A stretch of DNA of 64,000 bases, from assembly GCA_948470475.1 (NCBI GenBank), contig OX419335.1, forward strand, positions 14,855,740 through 14,919,739, in the 5' to 3' direction. A model generated the notes under the pieces. That model was not told where the DNA came from, ran no database searches, and worked only from the letters and a program-made list of their open reading frames with translations. This document shows positions 36,082 through 48,412 of this stretch, in pieces. A program made the position numbers and the translations under genes. This DNA is from Galaxea fascicularis. Taxonomy: Eukaryota; Cnidaria; Anthozoa; Scleractinia; Euphylliidae. How positions within the stretch are numbered: the stretch's first letter is position 1; every line of letters begins with the position of its first letter.

Positions 36082-37718
36082 ATGCCGAGCTCACTTCTTG
36101 TCGAAATGGACCGCTCCACAAACGGGCAATTAGACGCAGATCAAAGAGCTCTGCAAATCGCCCTCGAGCTCTCCATGCTCGGTCTGACAAATGACGACGA
36201 TCAAACCTCGAATGCGTTTGATGATATTCGTAATAAGAAAAGTATGAACATGACGGAGTGCGTTCCTGTACCGAGTTCCGAGCACGTTGCTGAGATAGTT
36301 GGAAGGCAGGGTAAGTTTTGGTGTCTTTACCTAGGCTAAAATCGAATTAGCTCGCTGCCTTGTGGAAACCGCGTGTATTTGACGTGTTTTTGTGTTTCGC
36401 TCCATTTTCAGGTTGTAAAATCAAGGCTTTGCGAGCCAAGACGAATACTTACATCAAAACACCTGTGCGTGGAGAAGATCCCGTTTTCGTGGTAACGGGA
36501 AGAAAAGAGGATGTGGCTCTGGCCAAACGCGAAATAATTTCAGCTGCAGAACATTTTTCGCAAATCCGAGCTCAGCGCAAAAACAACAGCCTGAATTCAC
36601 TTGCGCCTGGGCCACCGAGCCCTACAACACCAGGTCAGACTACGATCCATGTACGTGTGCCCTACAGAGTTGTTGGTCTTGTTGTGGGCCCCAAAGGAGC
36701 TACGATTAAACGGATCCAACAGGCAACTAATACTTACATCGTCACTCCTTCCAGAGACAAGGAGCCGGTCTTTGAAGTAACAGGAATGCCTGACAACGTA
36801 GAAAGTGCGCGCAAAGAAATCAACAACCATATAACAACACGTACTGGTGGAAGGATGGATACACCAGATGATGTTTTCATCAATGAAGCTCTGCAAGGTT
36901 CGTTCAACGATTTCGCTCCTGGCTCAATTTATTCCACTGTGTCCTCTAGCTTCTCTGCGTTCAGAGATAGCAACAGTTCCCTGGGTTTGACTCAACGTAC
37001 TAGCTCGGATTCCTTCTACGGCTATCCAAGTAGCAAGTGTTCCAGTATTAATGATGGAGGCTTTAATCCCATAAATAGTCCATTTTCTGCAAATGGATTC
37101 TTCTTCAACGATCTTCCTTCGCCAACCGATCGCGATGTTGGATCAGAAGGGAGCTCAACTGGCTCTGGATTTGATCCAGTACCCGCACCGCCATCACCGT
37201 CTATCTGGGGAAATGTACCTTCCACACGATCCATCAACGAGCAAGCACCGTTTACTCGCAGCTCCAGCTTAAATAGCCAGGCACTGAGCTCAGCAATCGG
37301 TCGGCCAGCAAGTCCGCATTCTACTGCGAGAAGGATGAAGAGCGATCCTTTAACTGGGAACTTTTCGGCGCTTTCCGCATTCACTCCTTTTACCACCCAA
37401 GTTACAAGCAGTGTTTCTTCTATTCCAGCAACAACTTCCAACGACACGCACGTTAGCGCGAGCGAATCTAATGGGGTGAGTACGATTGGATTTAGCGCTG
37501 AGGAAGCGAATAACAACAACACTGCATTAAGTCCGCTCGGTAAAGATATGAAAAAGAAAGATTGCGTCATTTGTTGTGAGAGCGAAGTTGTGGCTGCGCT
37601 AGTGCCTTGTGGCCATAACTTATTTTGCATGGAGTGCGCAAACCGAATCAAAGAGGAAAATAATTCCTGTCCTGTTTGCCAAAAGAATATCGACCAAGTG
37701 TTGCGTATATTTTCTTAG
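36082..37718 (+). CDS. MEX3: MEX3-type RNA-binding E3 ligase (two KH domains, C-terminal RING)
   Basis: Coding exons are 36082-36310 and 36412-37718, giving 511 residues. The start is set by MPSSLLVEM followed by [12 protein letters not shown], matching the vertebrate MEX3B N-terminus; an in-frame ATG at 36001 is less likely. KH1 (about residues 60-125) has the GxxG loop GRQG at 74-77, split by the intron. KH2 (about 150-220) has GPKG and [20 protein letters not shown] long Ser/Asn/Pro-rich linker follows. The RING finger (about 460-500) has [17 protein letters not shown] and CPVC, a complete C3HC4 set. MEX3 proteins bind mRNA 3' UTRs, control translation and cell fate, and can ubiquitinate targets. 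A 780-bp 3' UTR ends at AATAAA (38500). Confidence 0.95.
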
Positions 37719-38520
37719 GAACTGAACTTAACCGAACGCAATAATGATTATACATTTCGACGAAGTTCACTGAATTTAAATGAAACCGAATTGAAATGAC
37801 ATGTAATGCTTGACCGTTTGGAAGTAATCTATGGAGTGTATTTGAATTAATTCAGAGAGTTTGTCTCTATGTATATTTAGTTGAAAATTTCGAGAATGCT
37901 TTTATTCTATACTTTTGTTAAGTGATAACGTTATGTAAAGCTAGATTTTTTGCTAATTTAAGATTAGATCGTATGAAAGACTTAAGTTATGTAAAGATAC
38001 CACATTGCTGGGTTTAAATTTATCTAAAGAAATGGAACACGCTTGGTCGTGTTTGAGCCAACATACTCAAATCTTATATTCAAAAATTAGTTTCCAAGTT
38101 TATAATCCGCCAGAAAGAAATTATCTGAATTCAGTAAATGAAAGTACATGCTATATATGAAACATTAAAGGGGTTAGATTCCTCTACCCAGCACAAACCC
38201 ATAGGTATATTTATGTGAACTATTTTAGGTCATACCGATAACTTTTTTGATACAGTCTTCTAAGGAATTCTATGCCCTAAAATTATATGATATTTGTATA
38301 AATAGTCATAATTTCTATATAATATTGTGTTGCACCATAGTTCTATTTACTATTTTAATATTGCTAAGAGAACCAAGATTATAGTTCCTCTGTATATTTG
38401 GCTGCAAATGCTGACAGAAAATCTTGGTCAAGAATTCAGAGTTTAAAGTATTTTTTATTTTATGGCACTCTACGTAATACGATATGGAATTATACAGAGA
38501 ATAAAGTGTAAATTTTATTT
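37719..38520 (+). other. MEX3 3' UTR
   Basis: AU-rich sequence running to AATAAA at 38500-38505, with no ORF. It has many ATTTA- and TGTAT-like words, common in post-transcriptionally regulated messages. Confidence 0.6.
38500..38505 (+). terminator. MEX3 polyadenylation signal
   Basis: AATAAA followed by a T-rich stretch about 12 bp downstream. It is the first good signal past the MEX3 stop codon. Confidence 0.6.
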
Positions 38521-41500
38521 TTTGCTATTAAAATTGAGTCTATAATCCTTTTTCTTGGATCGATTAAGCTCTGGAAGTCCACACTATTGAAATGTGGCAA
38601 CAAGTGTGATTAGAAAGCTCTAACCAGGCACACGCTGGTAGACACTTAGAACAGATTTTTTGCATCGTTGTGTAGCTGTATTAGAATTTGTTTTAAATAA
38701 AACGGAACGACAAGTTTTGGTAGAACAAATCTGCCTTTCTTGCATTGTCATACTTCTCATTTTGCATAAGCAGTTTAGATATAGACGGAAGTGCAGGCAA
38801 GTGCAGGCACTTGTCGGCTCATAGCTGTCCACGATTCGTCATACGGATGATTTGACAAAAATCTTTTCACAGGATCCAACACGATATACAAGAAACATAT
38901 GTCTTTGCCTTACTCAAATTTGTAGTTTTGTTTACCATATCTCGCCTTCCACCCTTTTCGTATTTAAATTTTAATGACCTGGGTAAACACACGGAACGTG
39001 TCTTGAACTCGGGCTGCCAGCTTGTTCGTGCTTGACTGACGGACATGTCCACCTCGTGTGGTTTCCTTTGGACAGTAAGGGAACCGGTTATTTTATAGTG
39101 GCTTTTCTTGTCAAAATGCACAAATCGTCCATAGGAACACCTGATTCTAATCTAGATTCTTAACCACCTTGTTTTCTAAGCAGCAGGGGCAATTTTCACA
39201 GTGTTTAGGAGTTCTTGAATGTCGCACGTAAAATTAACGCCAAACAATGCTTTAGGATGCAACTTCCTTTTAACTTGCGTTTAACTACAGAGGTGATTTT
39301 GATCTGTTTTCTGGAAAGAAAAGTGTAAAGCAAGAAACACCTAAGGAGGGGGCAAAATTAAGGGACTTGGTTTCATTTGTGTCCAGTTTGAAGCTTCAGG
39401 CGCAGGCCGCTTCTTTTGCAAACAAAAGCGTTCCAAGTGGCGCCAATTATGTTGACGTCACATGGGGCTTGAGATTATCATATCAACACGCGATTGGCTG
39501 TTGATGACATTAATTATTTACTGTTTACGCTCTTTTGAGTGTATCAGCTGTTTTGCATAAATTGTGCCTCTAGCCAAACCTTGTTTTCACAGTATTGTTT
39601 TGGCAAACTGTCAAGATCTATTGTGCAAAGGCCAGCTTAGCAAGACCTAATTAAGAATCTTTTGCGAATCGAACAAAGCAGCTGCATCAGCGTCTGAAAA
39701 CAGAAACCTCTCCAAACACATCCCTTCAATGTAATTCCAAGAAAACGTCTTCTAAATCCATCCAAAGCAGCTTGTTATCGAGGCGTGGACGTTGTTGCAC
39801 GCAAAGCAGTGCAGCCGCCAGTGGAAATAAATCTTAAGCCTATTGGTTTGTACCGGTGGATTAACAATTTATAGCGACTAAAGCGGATGCCTCCACGTTT
39901 GGAAGGTATTTGCATAATAATCAGGCCTGAGTTAGCTGGTGTCATCTCGGTAAAGCATGAATGAGGTTTGAATGATACATACCGAGCTCATCCCACGCAA
40001 ACTCCATACCGTGAAATACGGCGGTTAGAGCGCTGTGTACAAAAAATGCGTAGACAAGATGACAGTGCGAGTGATCTTTCATCTGCGTTACTCTATCCTT
40101 TTCAAGACTTATGTCATTGTCTCAAGACAAAAGATATCTTCTAGAATCTGTTAAGTAACAGCCCAGTGTTTTAGAAACCTATCAATATTCTTTAGCGGGC
40201 CAACTATTTTTACATTTTACTTTAGCAAATCTCGCTCATTTTGGCTTTGTTTCAGTGTAATCATATATTGAGGGCTTGAACTTCAACTCTGTACAGATTT
40301 TCTTAAAGATTATTTGTTAAAACTGTGTTTCCTTTTCTTGCTATGCTGCAGGGATATCAACCGAAACTTTACCCCATCCTGAAACAAGAGTAGGAATTCG
40401 TTTTACTTAATCTCCTTTTATTTACATTTCAACTACAAACTGTTCTTCGCACAAGATTAATTAGCTTTGCGGCACCTTTTATAATTCTTATTCTCTTTCA
40501 AACTTTGTGTATCATAATAACCTTTAGGTATAAAAGAAGCATAAAGGGCCTTCAGAAATCAAAATCCTCTCTACTGAAATGACGCAATTACATTGAAATT
40601 TCACTATTTTTAATTGATTAATCTTTGTCCTTGGTTGAAAATACACCAAATTAAATAGACTGTGTCAAACAACAAGAGACCAAACGTCTTAACTAACTTA
40701 TTTGAAATAACCGAATGTGACTCGTCGCTATCACTAATGGGCGATATATCATGCCGACGTGATTCCAAGTCATTGATTAAATCGTATTGTACCACAACAC
40801 TCATATTGTAAGTGGAAGCATTTCAACAGATTAAAACTATTTTGGTTGCGATGGCTACACAAGGTGAAGTGAAAGCCATGTCCAAAATCTCATAAATAAT
40901 TGACAAAATTTGCAGTTTCATTGCCTTACTGAAGTAGAAGCTATACGTTATAACGGGCCGATATTCTATAAATTGTAACAAATAAAAGTGAGTTTGTATA
41001 TGTTAACGAGTTATACACTCAGTCCGTATTTGCACGTCTGCCGAAGAGGTAACGTCTAAATAACGAGAGCGTCGGAGTCGCTCGTGAACTGTACAGACTC
41101 GGATCAGCACTATTGCCTGTCAGTTTCCGTACGCAGAATCAACTCAAGAAGCGATCACCATTAATTTCAAAAGAAAATCAGTTAGTCAAGACTCAACAGG
41201 CTGTTGTAACGGTACCAGAGTGTGTAAACAATGCACCTTATTTACTAGCACACTGGAGCAAAGTTGTTTACTTTTTGCTTGTCAACTGACTGAACTGATA
41301 AATTGTACCAAAGAAGAACGTACTAAAATGGACGTATTTAAAAAAGCCGCGAAACATTTGCCAAACCAAAGTTAAGTATAATTTAAATAAATAAAGATAA
41401 AGTAAATAAGATAAAGAGAAGCTGTCAAAAGCAGTTTATGGTATGTCAGGTATTTTAAACAGTGCCATAAATTGTTTCAGTTATGAGTCTGCATGTGGGC

Positions 41501-42360
41501 TGGTTGCCAAGTAGGTACCAAACCATGCAGTAAATACTTTACTAGAGATCAAAATAAATACCAAGTTCATACATTGGAAAGCACTTTTTGAAAAATACTG
41601 AAACTAGAGAGCAACGTAGGAAGGTTTTTTGCAAGATTTTTTTTTATATTGTCCTTTTACCTCGCATTATTTTTTATTATTTTTGGCTTTTTCCCCACCA
41701 CCCTGATCACTTTTCTAATGGTCGGTTCATTAGTGAAACTTGAGAGATCTCACCACCACATAACTGCATCGAATGAACGAATGTATGAATAGAATGAAGT
41801 CTGTAAACCCTTGTTGTGACGAAGAATGGGATTTCTTCTTCATGTACTGATGCCACAAACTTCACTTACGCGGAGGGGAATAACTTTTGAGGAGCTTGTG
41901 TCAACGAAAAAAAATATATTGAAAGACTGCTCAGCTGTTCATTTCAATGCACAAAATATTCAATAAAGTACGAAATTCTACCAATGTGGACAGTATTCAA
42001 GCGACGTTGGCCTAAAAAGTTTTCTGATAAGCTGCTTTTATTACTGTCCACCAACATTGCGGCCACGCAGCCGAAGAAATTTGACCGGACAATTTGTTCA
42101 CACGGAATTCAGTTCAATGTTTTTACTCTGTCCACACGGAACTGACGAACCAGGTGGTAGTTTAACGTTTGTCAGTGGCTGTTACCAACTTTCCATGTAC
42201 AGAACGCTACTTTACCGGTTCCTGACCAAATCCAAAATTTAACACGCCTTTGCAGTAAAAAAATTTAGACGGTCAAAGTGTTTACACCGCGCCGGTCAAA
42301 TTTTCGACCCTACCAGATTTCTCGATTTTGGAAGTTAATCTTTCGGAGTTTGAACGGCCT
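38521..42360. other. Intergenic stretch with no recognised gene
   Basis: No ORF shows a domain or conserved-looking composition. The one notable site is a motif cluster at 39440-39560, listed separately. Confidence 0.55.
39440..39560. promoter_or_regulatory. CRE/CCAAT motif cluster, possible enhancer or promoter
   Basis: A perfect TGACGTCA (39453-39460) lies next to CCAAT (about 39443), an inverted CCAAT (GATTGGC, about 39493), GATTATCATATC (GATA-like) and CAGCTG (about 39547). No gene starts nearby. Confidence 0.3.
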
Positions 42361-42479
42361 GGGCCGAGTTGCTTGAAGCGTGGTTAGCACTAACCACTGG
42401 TTAAGTTGCATTAAAACCTATAGGTTGTCATGGTATTTAACGTTGGTTAGCGCTAACCATGCTTCGAGCAACTCGGCCC
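42361..42479. mobile_element. 119-bp MITE
   Basis: The terminal repeats GGGCCGAGTTGCTTGAAGC and GCTTCGAGCAACTCGGCCC are nearly perfect inverses. Inner GGTTAGCACTAACCA and GGTTAGCGCTAACCA add hairpins. Confidence 0.75.
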
Positions 42480-43596
42480 TGGCGTCTAAATTTTGGTTCG
42501 GTTTCTGGTTCCCAGTCAACGGAACACCCTAAACGCGCAAATTTTTAACAGGTTGAAAATTCGTCCAGTACTGTGCACACAGCCGAGTGCACCTAAAGTA
42601 ACTTTTAGTCCTAGACTGAGACTGGCTTTTCTCGTTTTCGAGTGGGTTAACACATTAAAGCCCAGGGAAACACCCACGGTGGTACAATAATAAACTTACT
42701 CACAGTTCACAGAAATTACTCACTGGGTGATTTAATATATACCACTGAGAAAGGTGTCAATAAACAAATTGAAACGCGTGATATGGCAAGCCGATTGTAG
42801 CAATATTCAATAATTTGATATATATATATATATATTCAGTTCAGTATTTATATTTATGTAATATTTTTTTTATTTGTTCAATTTAATAGTTATATTAATG
42901 GAATGTTTTTAAATCCATTTAATTTAATCCGTGTATGTTCATTCAATTCAATCCGTCAAAACATTCATTTAATCTCGGGGACTGGGTCAAGCCATCGGAT
43001 CAGAAAGATAAGGGCCTGGAAACGATAGCGTTTCACGTGCATGCTTTTGCCGCCTTTACAAGAAGTGCGTGCAGTGCAAACAGGCGATGGATGACAAAAT
43101 ATCCGCCCTTTTAAGGCGATCCTCGGATACGTTGCTAACAGTCGAATTTACATCAGCATTGTCAGAAGGTTCGACAGAATGCCGACCAATGCTCCACAGC
43201 CGCGCGGAAAGCGTTACTAGAGCAAGGAACATGATGGACAGGTGGAGGAACTTTTAGAAGACTTGATTCTAACGAAAGTCTACGCTCTCAAAACCGAAGC
43301 GAGCTGTGCAAACTGAAGGCATCAAAGAAAAACCTTTTGAGTTCCAAGGAAGATGACACAGAAGATTATTTTTTGAAGAAAGAAATGGTTGTAGAAAGGG
43401 TAAATAAAAGGAAAAATTAAATTCTCTAGACTTCCACCAGACTTTTTTCTAGACGTTCTCCCTACAGATTTCAGACTTTCCGACCGATTTGATTGATTTC
43501 CGAATTATCTTCCAACTGAATCTCTTCCGAAATCTACAACACTGATGTGCGAAGTAAAATTCCGAGATCGCAGAAGTCAGAAGAGTACAAAACCAC

Positions 43597-43923
43597 GTGC
43601 GAGTAACAACATCTATTTCTGACAAAAGGGGTATGGTTACACTCGGTGAACAAGACAACGAGGTGCAAGTCAGAGAAAAGATCGCATCATCCCTGAAAGA
43701 AAAATACAATATTATTGGACCGAACGATTTTGAATTCGTAAAAGTAACTCAAAAGAAAATCAGCGTCCTACATCTAAGCAAACAAACCGAGTATAATTAC
43801 GATGTAGGAGAGAAATTGGTTGGCCATGGTCTGTTGTATTTCAGGATGAAAGTGGGCTTCAAATTCGTGCTTAACGAAACCCATACACCCGATTCTGACT
43901 TTGAAGAGTCAACACTGGCATGA
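43597..43923 (+). CDS. Passenger ORF of the IS3EU-like element, possibly ubiquitin-like
   Basis: A 108-codon ORF lies on the opposite strand to the transposase. It includes EVQVREKIASSLKEKY, then DFEFVKVT, then YNYDVGEKLVGHGLLYFRMK. Alternating beta-like segments, one helix-like segment and a closing hydrophobic strand recall a ubiquitin-like fold, but I cannot name the family. A short upstream ORF (43069-43257) and an intervening coding-like stretch may be earlier parts of the same gene, broken by stops. Confidence 0.4.
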   Translation: MRVTTSISDKRGMVTLGEQDNEVQVREKIASSLKEKYNIIGPNDFEFVKVTQKKISVLHLSKQTEYNYDVGEKLVGHGLLYFRMKVGFKFVLNETHTPDSDFEESTLA

Positions 43924-44231
43924 ATTCGATCATCTGTGTTGAGGATACCAGTGAACTCCAAAGCAAAGAATAGACAGTAATAAAAGTGACCTACACATAC
44001 AACAACAACAATACTTAATTTACCCACGCTGCATCTAGTAGTGATAAAAACTCGTTAAAACATGTGCGTGATCTAAAAACTGAAGTGTCTCTCCCGTAGT
44101 CTTTCGGTGCGTTGGTTGTGTGTAGAGGGACCAGCAATAAAACTCCCTCAGTTCCCTCCCCCCCTAGCTTGAACCATGGCATCACACACTAGGACATTTT
44201 CAACATCCTTATCAACTCTTATTCTTGATGG

Positions 44232-44766
44232 TCAAAGGTTTCCATCACGATTTATGGCATCTAAGAACAGATCAAGTACAGTTTCTGCAAGATTGTTTGA
44301 GTTACATCTCAGAAACATTGTTCTTCTCGAAAAGCCATCTTTGCATTCGTGAATAACAATTTTCCAGCGTATCAAAGCATGATGTCCATCTAAGTGCAAC
44401 AGAGAGTTTGGCCAAGGTACATGATACGTCCTACGTGAAACAACAACGCCGTATCGAAGTGCAGAATTCTGTGGATCCACTCTTGCCAAGCTTTCTCTTT
44501 TTCTTTGAATTCTTAATCCAAGTGCCTTTATGTAAACTCCAACATAGCCCTGTCCAGTAGTTTGTCCATGATCTGAAATGAAGCTTCTTACGATCTCGTC
44601 TAGTTCCTCGTGAGGCAAACGATGAAATCCTGTCATGTTTTGCAAACCATATTCTTCTACTCTCCTGTGAATCGTCCACCTTGAAACGACCAAAATTTCT
44701 TTCTTCCAACATCTCAGCAGGAATGTCAAAACGTGGTCTTCCAGGAGTTTTCCTGGGGCAAAACAA
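44232..44766 (-). pseudogene. Truncated integrase-type (DDE) transposase
   Basis: It reads from near the right TIR. GRPRFDIPAEML in one frame is followed after a frame change by a helix-turn-helix-like VSRWTIHRRVEEYGL, then ELDEIVRSFISDH. The integrase core start is YHVPWPNSLLHLDGHH with the first catalytic Asp, followed by RWKIVIH, DGFSRRTMFLRC and NNLAETVLDLFLDAI. This layout matches a family of integrase-core proteins common in fish and cnidarians. The ORF stops before the second Asp and the Glu, so the copy cannot be active. Confidence 0.75.
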
Positions 44767-46124
44767 TTTTCAGCTGACAGTTTCTGGAATGACAGGTTTA
44801 ATTGCGATGTGATGATTTACAGATTATAACACATCCGCAAATATCCCGACAATGTCTTATCGATCTTAGCATCCTGATACTCTTATCGATAACTTCAGCA
44901 TGCGCTTTGGCAGCTCCTTCCCCCACATCATTTTGGCAAATACATTTCGTTTTGTCTTAAACTAAGGTTAAAAACGCCGTAAGGTCACCTGTAAGGTCTC
45001 TCCCAACGTCAAAACCTCCCTCGTCCGCCATATTGTATTTGCAATGATTCTTTCCCAGGCCCTTATCTTTCTGATACGATGGCTTTACCCAGTCCCCGAG
45101 ATTAAATGAATATTTTGACGCGATTAAATAAAATAAATATAGACATATTAAATTAAATGGCTTTAAAAAATATTACATAAATATAAATACTGAATTGAAC
45201 TATTTACAAATTATTCTGAATATTGCTACAATCTGCTTCCCATAGCGTGATATAACTAACGCGTCGTTCATTTGTTGGTACAAGCCCTAGCTATCATACT
45301 TACTTTTTGATCGGAAGGAATGATCATGCAAGAGACTCTTTAAGTTTAAAGTGAGTATCGTGACAACACATCGTTTGAACAAAAATATTACAGAAAGATT
45401 TTGTGAGTGTCGTGGACGCAGTAGAAGGACGAATGCCTCTGTCAGAAATGAGCTTGAAGTTCCATGGCTGCTGATCTCGGTGTACATAAGCGAAAATTAA
45501 ATTTCCTAGGACACATAAAAAGACATGATTCCCTGGCAAAAGATCTCGACTGAGCGAGTAGACCCAGAAGGAGATGAGAGGATTGTATCAATGAGAGGTT
45601 GGATACACCATGAAGGAGGCCGGGAGATTACTGATTAGCACAGAATCGTGTTCTGTACCGAGCTGCCGTGCATGCTGCTACGTCCCGACAAGGATATGCG
45701 ACCATTCCATCGTGCAACAGGCAAATGCTTCTTGTATTTATGGAGATAGCAGATAATTCAACTGGTCTCAGAGACCTAAGAGGGTTGTGTGAAACAAAAA
45801 GCAAGCGCTTCACCCGTAAGGAAATCTAGAAATTACCGTGATTGTTATGATGTCATTAGTCTGACAACAAAGGTCTCGTCTCAACCACATTGGTCTATAT
45901 TGGGTGAGGGCTGGTATTCAGGATTGTCTTGAAGATGCCCGCTGCTAACAAGGCTGATATTGGCGAAATATTGTGACTCAAAAGGGGTAGCAGTCTGACT
46001 GATCACTCAATTGATAATAATCCGTATTAGAGGCCTGTTCGGTCAGATTATTACCTTGCAAGTTTGCATAAGCCAAACTGATCATTACTTAATATCGTGT
46101 GGCTCGCATAATTAGGTCTAAATG

Positions 46125-46490
46125 GAGTGCAACACGCGTAAGGCTCACTTGCCAGAGAAGTAAGCAAGGGTGCATAAGGTCCCGAGTTCGATCCCCGGAC
46201 CTCACATCCTTGTTTCGACTTCTTTCCTTTCCGTGTAGCCAAAAGTAGCTTTAAATACCCTTAAAACGGAGCACTGATGGAAAGAGGGGGGTAAAATGAG
46301 CGCACCGTCGGCTTCCTGGGAGAATACTCTCTAGAGAGTAAAGGAACTTCCGACGTTAAATAACGTGTACCCTTATCTTTAAGTAGGGGCTAGGGAAAGC
46401 TGGCGTTTGAGTCAGAGTGGTGCGGGCACTGCTAGTTCTTTCAGCAACTCATTAGTAATCACAGGGGTCAGTAAGGAAGGTAACCGGTTA
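46125..46490 (+). mobile_element. Probable tRNA-derived SINE
   Basis: A B box (GAGTTCGATCC) sits in a paired T arm at about 46180-46200, with an A-box-like GTAAGGCTCACTTG before it. A body with GTAAAATGAGCGCACC follows. The A box is weak and no simple-repeat tail is seen. Confidence 0.4.
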
Positions 46491-46670
46491 GCCTGAAAAC
46501 AAATTAAGCAAAGCTAGATTGAAACACACAAATCAACAAAAAAGGAAAGTAACGAAAATAATTTTTCACTGGAGCCTGTGGCAAACAAACAAACAACAAC
46601 AAAAACAAAACGCAGTTCAGTTGCCTTGAAACATTTACATGCCCATTTTTAGCGAAATAGTTTGTAAACC

Positions 46671-46953
46671 CAGGGACCGCGCAGAGGGAGGAGCCGGGGG
46701 AGGGGGGCAGCGCTAGCACCGTCCCGCCCACTTTTTGTGGAAAAGATAATAGATTTTGTAAAGCACATTTCCAAAAACGAAGTGTCAAAGCTAGCGAACC
46801 TCCCTGGAAAACATCCAAGTCTAACGGAATAAGTCTTATGAATTGAACTTAGTTAGATGCGTTTTAACCACTGATTTTTAGAGTCCGCCCCTTCCCCTCA
46901 GTTTAAGGGGCGGGAGAGGCCACCGCACTTTGAATGTTGCTCCGCGGTCCCTG
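46671..46953. mobile_element. Small TIR element
   Basis: CAGGGACCGCG at the left end and CGCGGTCCCTG at the right end are inverses, with GC-rich inner arms. No ORF. Confidence 0.5.
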
Positions 46954-48412
46954 AAACTTCAGCGCACTGGCCATTGGTTCAGGAGTCACGTATCGGATAA
47001 GATCAGAAAGGAACGCTGTTGTTATGCCTGATTTGTACAGAAGAGTTCACATTTATTTCTTTAGTGTTTCTCGGTGAACCACATTTTTTATGTTAAACAA
47101 AAACCAACACCAAAATGGTCCAGAAGAGCGACTATGATTTTTTGCTTCCTTGAATGAAACAAGTTACTTCATTTATTTCCGAAGACAGATGAATTTAAAG
47201 AAAGTGCATCGTTTTCGTGCGAACCGCAAAATGCCTCTCATTTCTTATTATAAAATGAGTCACACCGGAAATACTGCACTCCCTGTTACCCCAAACCCAT
47301 CAAGCAACTGCATTACAATTGGCACTCAAATCATATTCCGGAAACAAGGCCTAATGGAAATGAAACAAATGCTTAAGAAGCATCTGCCCTGGAGTCCGTT
47401 TCTTAAAACTTCGGGCTCAGAAAGTATTTTTCAAATTCACTTCTTTTCGATTCCTGGTTGTTGTGCAAACAAGCCTCACGTGTTTCTTGGTCTTGTGAAG
47501 TTTTAAGCGAGTTCCCTTTTCAAAATCAAATTGTTGTGAAATGTGTGCACATGAAATGGATTTCGGGCCCTGCAACATAAATAGCATATTGTTACCAGAA
47601 ATTAATTTGTACGCTATTCAGCGTGTGTTATTACTGTAGTTTGACGAGAGTTGTGTTGGCTGAGCGAGAGCAGGGTGTCGGAGGTGAATGTGGGAAACCG
47701 GGGTGGGAAATACTTCCGGCGTGTACCGGACTCAGTGGGGTAGCTATTGTTTGTATTAAGTCATTCCATTTTGCCTGTGTGCTTTGATCATGTCTAGCTC
47801 CTCAAACATTTTTTATTCGAAATCATAATGCAGGGTTGATATGAAAAAAAGACCTTTAGGTCCCAAGGCATGTATGTCTTATGATGGCAGAAATGACTGC
47901 AGAGAATTAAGTCACTGTGAGCACTGATCCCGTCGAGTTTTTTCTTTAATGTGGCCAGTGGTGGGTTCTTAAGGATTACTGAGGGCCTAACACTAAAAAA
48001 ACACTAAACTCTAATGTTGAATCATGTCAAAGATCTGTCATACGTACTAATACAAGAAACTATTTTAATGATAGAGGAAAGCCAAGAGACTGTAAATTTG
48101 AAAGTAAAAAGACTAAGATGTCAGGGGAACAAAATTGTCAACAAAATAGCATCAGAAAGATTTATTAGTTTATTTAGAAAATCAGTTGATTTGACGAGAA
48201 GTGCTTGCAAAATATATATATATTCTTTTCACCAATAAACAGTACCATCAATGAAGGTAATAAAAAAAAGTACGAAACGAAGTCTGTGCCACTTCCGTTG
48301 CTTTAAGGACGTTGAGGAAGTGAGTCAACTTGTTTCCTTTCTCGACCAACTGGACATCTTTTATTTTGTAACTTGTTTCCACCAGCATTCTCAATGCTGT
48401 TCCATTGCACAA

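Larger units (their letters stand above)
42782..45244. mobile_element. 2.46-kb DNA transposon with ~240-bp TIRs and 6-bp TSD (IS3EU-like)
   Basis: The ends TATGGCAAGC and GCTTCCCATA are inverted. The inverted repeats run about 240 bp (42782-43020 and 45056-45244), sharing GATTGTAGCAATATTCA, CAGTATTTATATTTATGTAA, TTCATTTAATCTCGGGGACT and GAAAGATAAGGGCCTGG. The direct repeat GCGTGA lies outside both ends (42776-42781 and 45245-45250), a perfect 6-bp target duplication. As I recall, a 6-bp duplication with TAY...RTA termini and an integrase-type transposase fit the IS3EU superfamily; Polintons also make 6-bp duplications but are far larger. It carries a truncated transposase (minus) and a passenger ORF (plus). 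Confidence 0.85.
45251..48160. other. Intergenic stretch, mostly repeats
   Basis: It holds a SINE-like element (46125-46490) and a TIR element (46671-46953). At 45930-45990 is a repeat-like segment with GCCCGCTGCTAACAAGG. An ORF at 47150-47506 (118 codons) has no recognisable domain. It is otherwise unassigned. Confidence 0.5.

Noticed and set aside
37022..37651. 209-codon minus-strand ORF
   Set aside because: It lies antisense inside the MEX3 coding exon and is a shadow of its frame.
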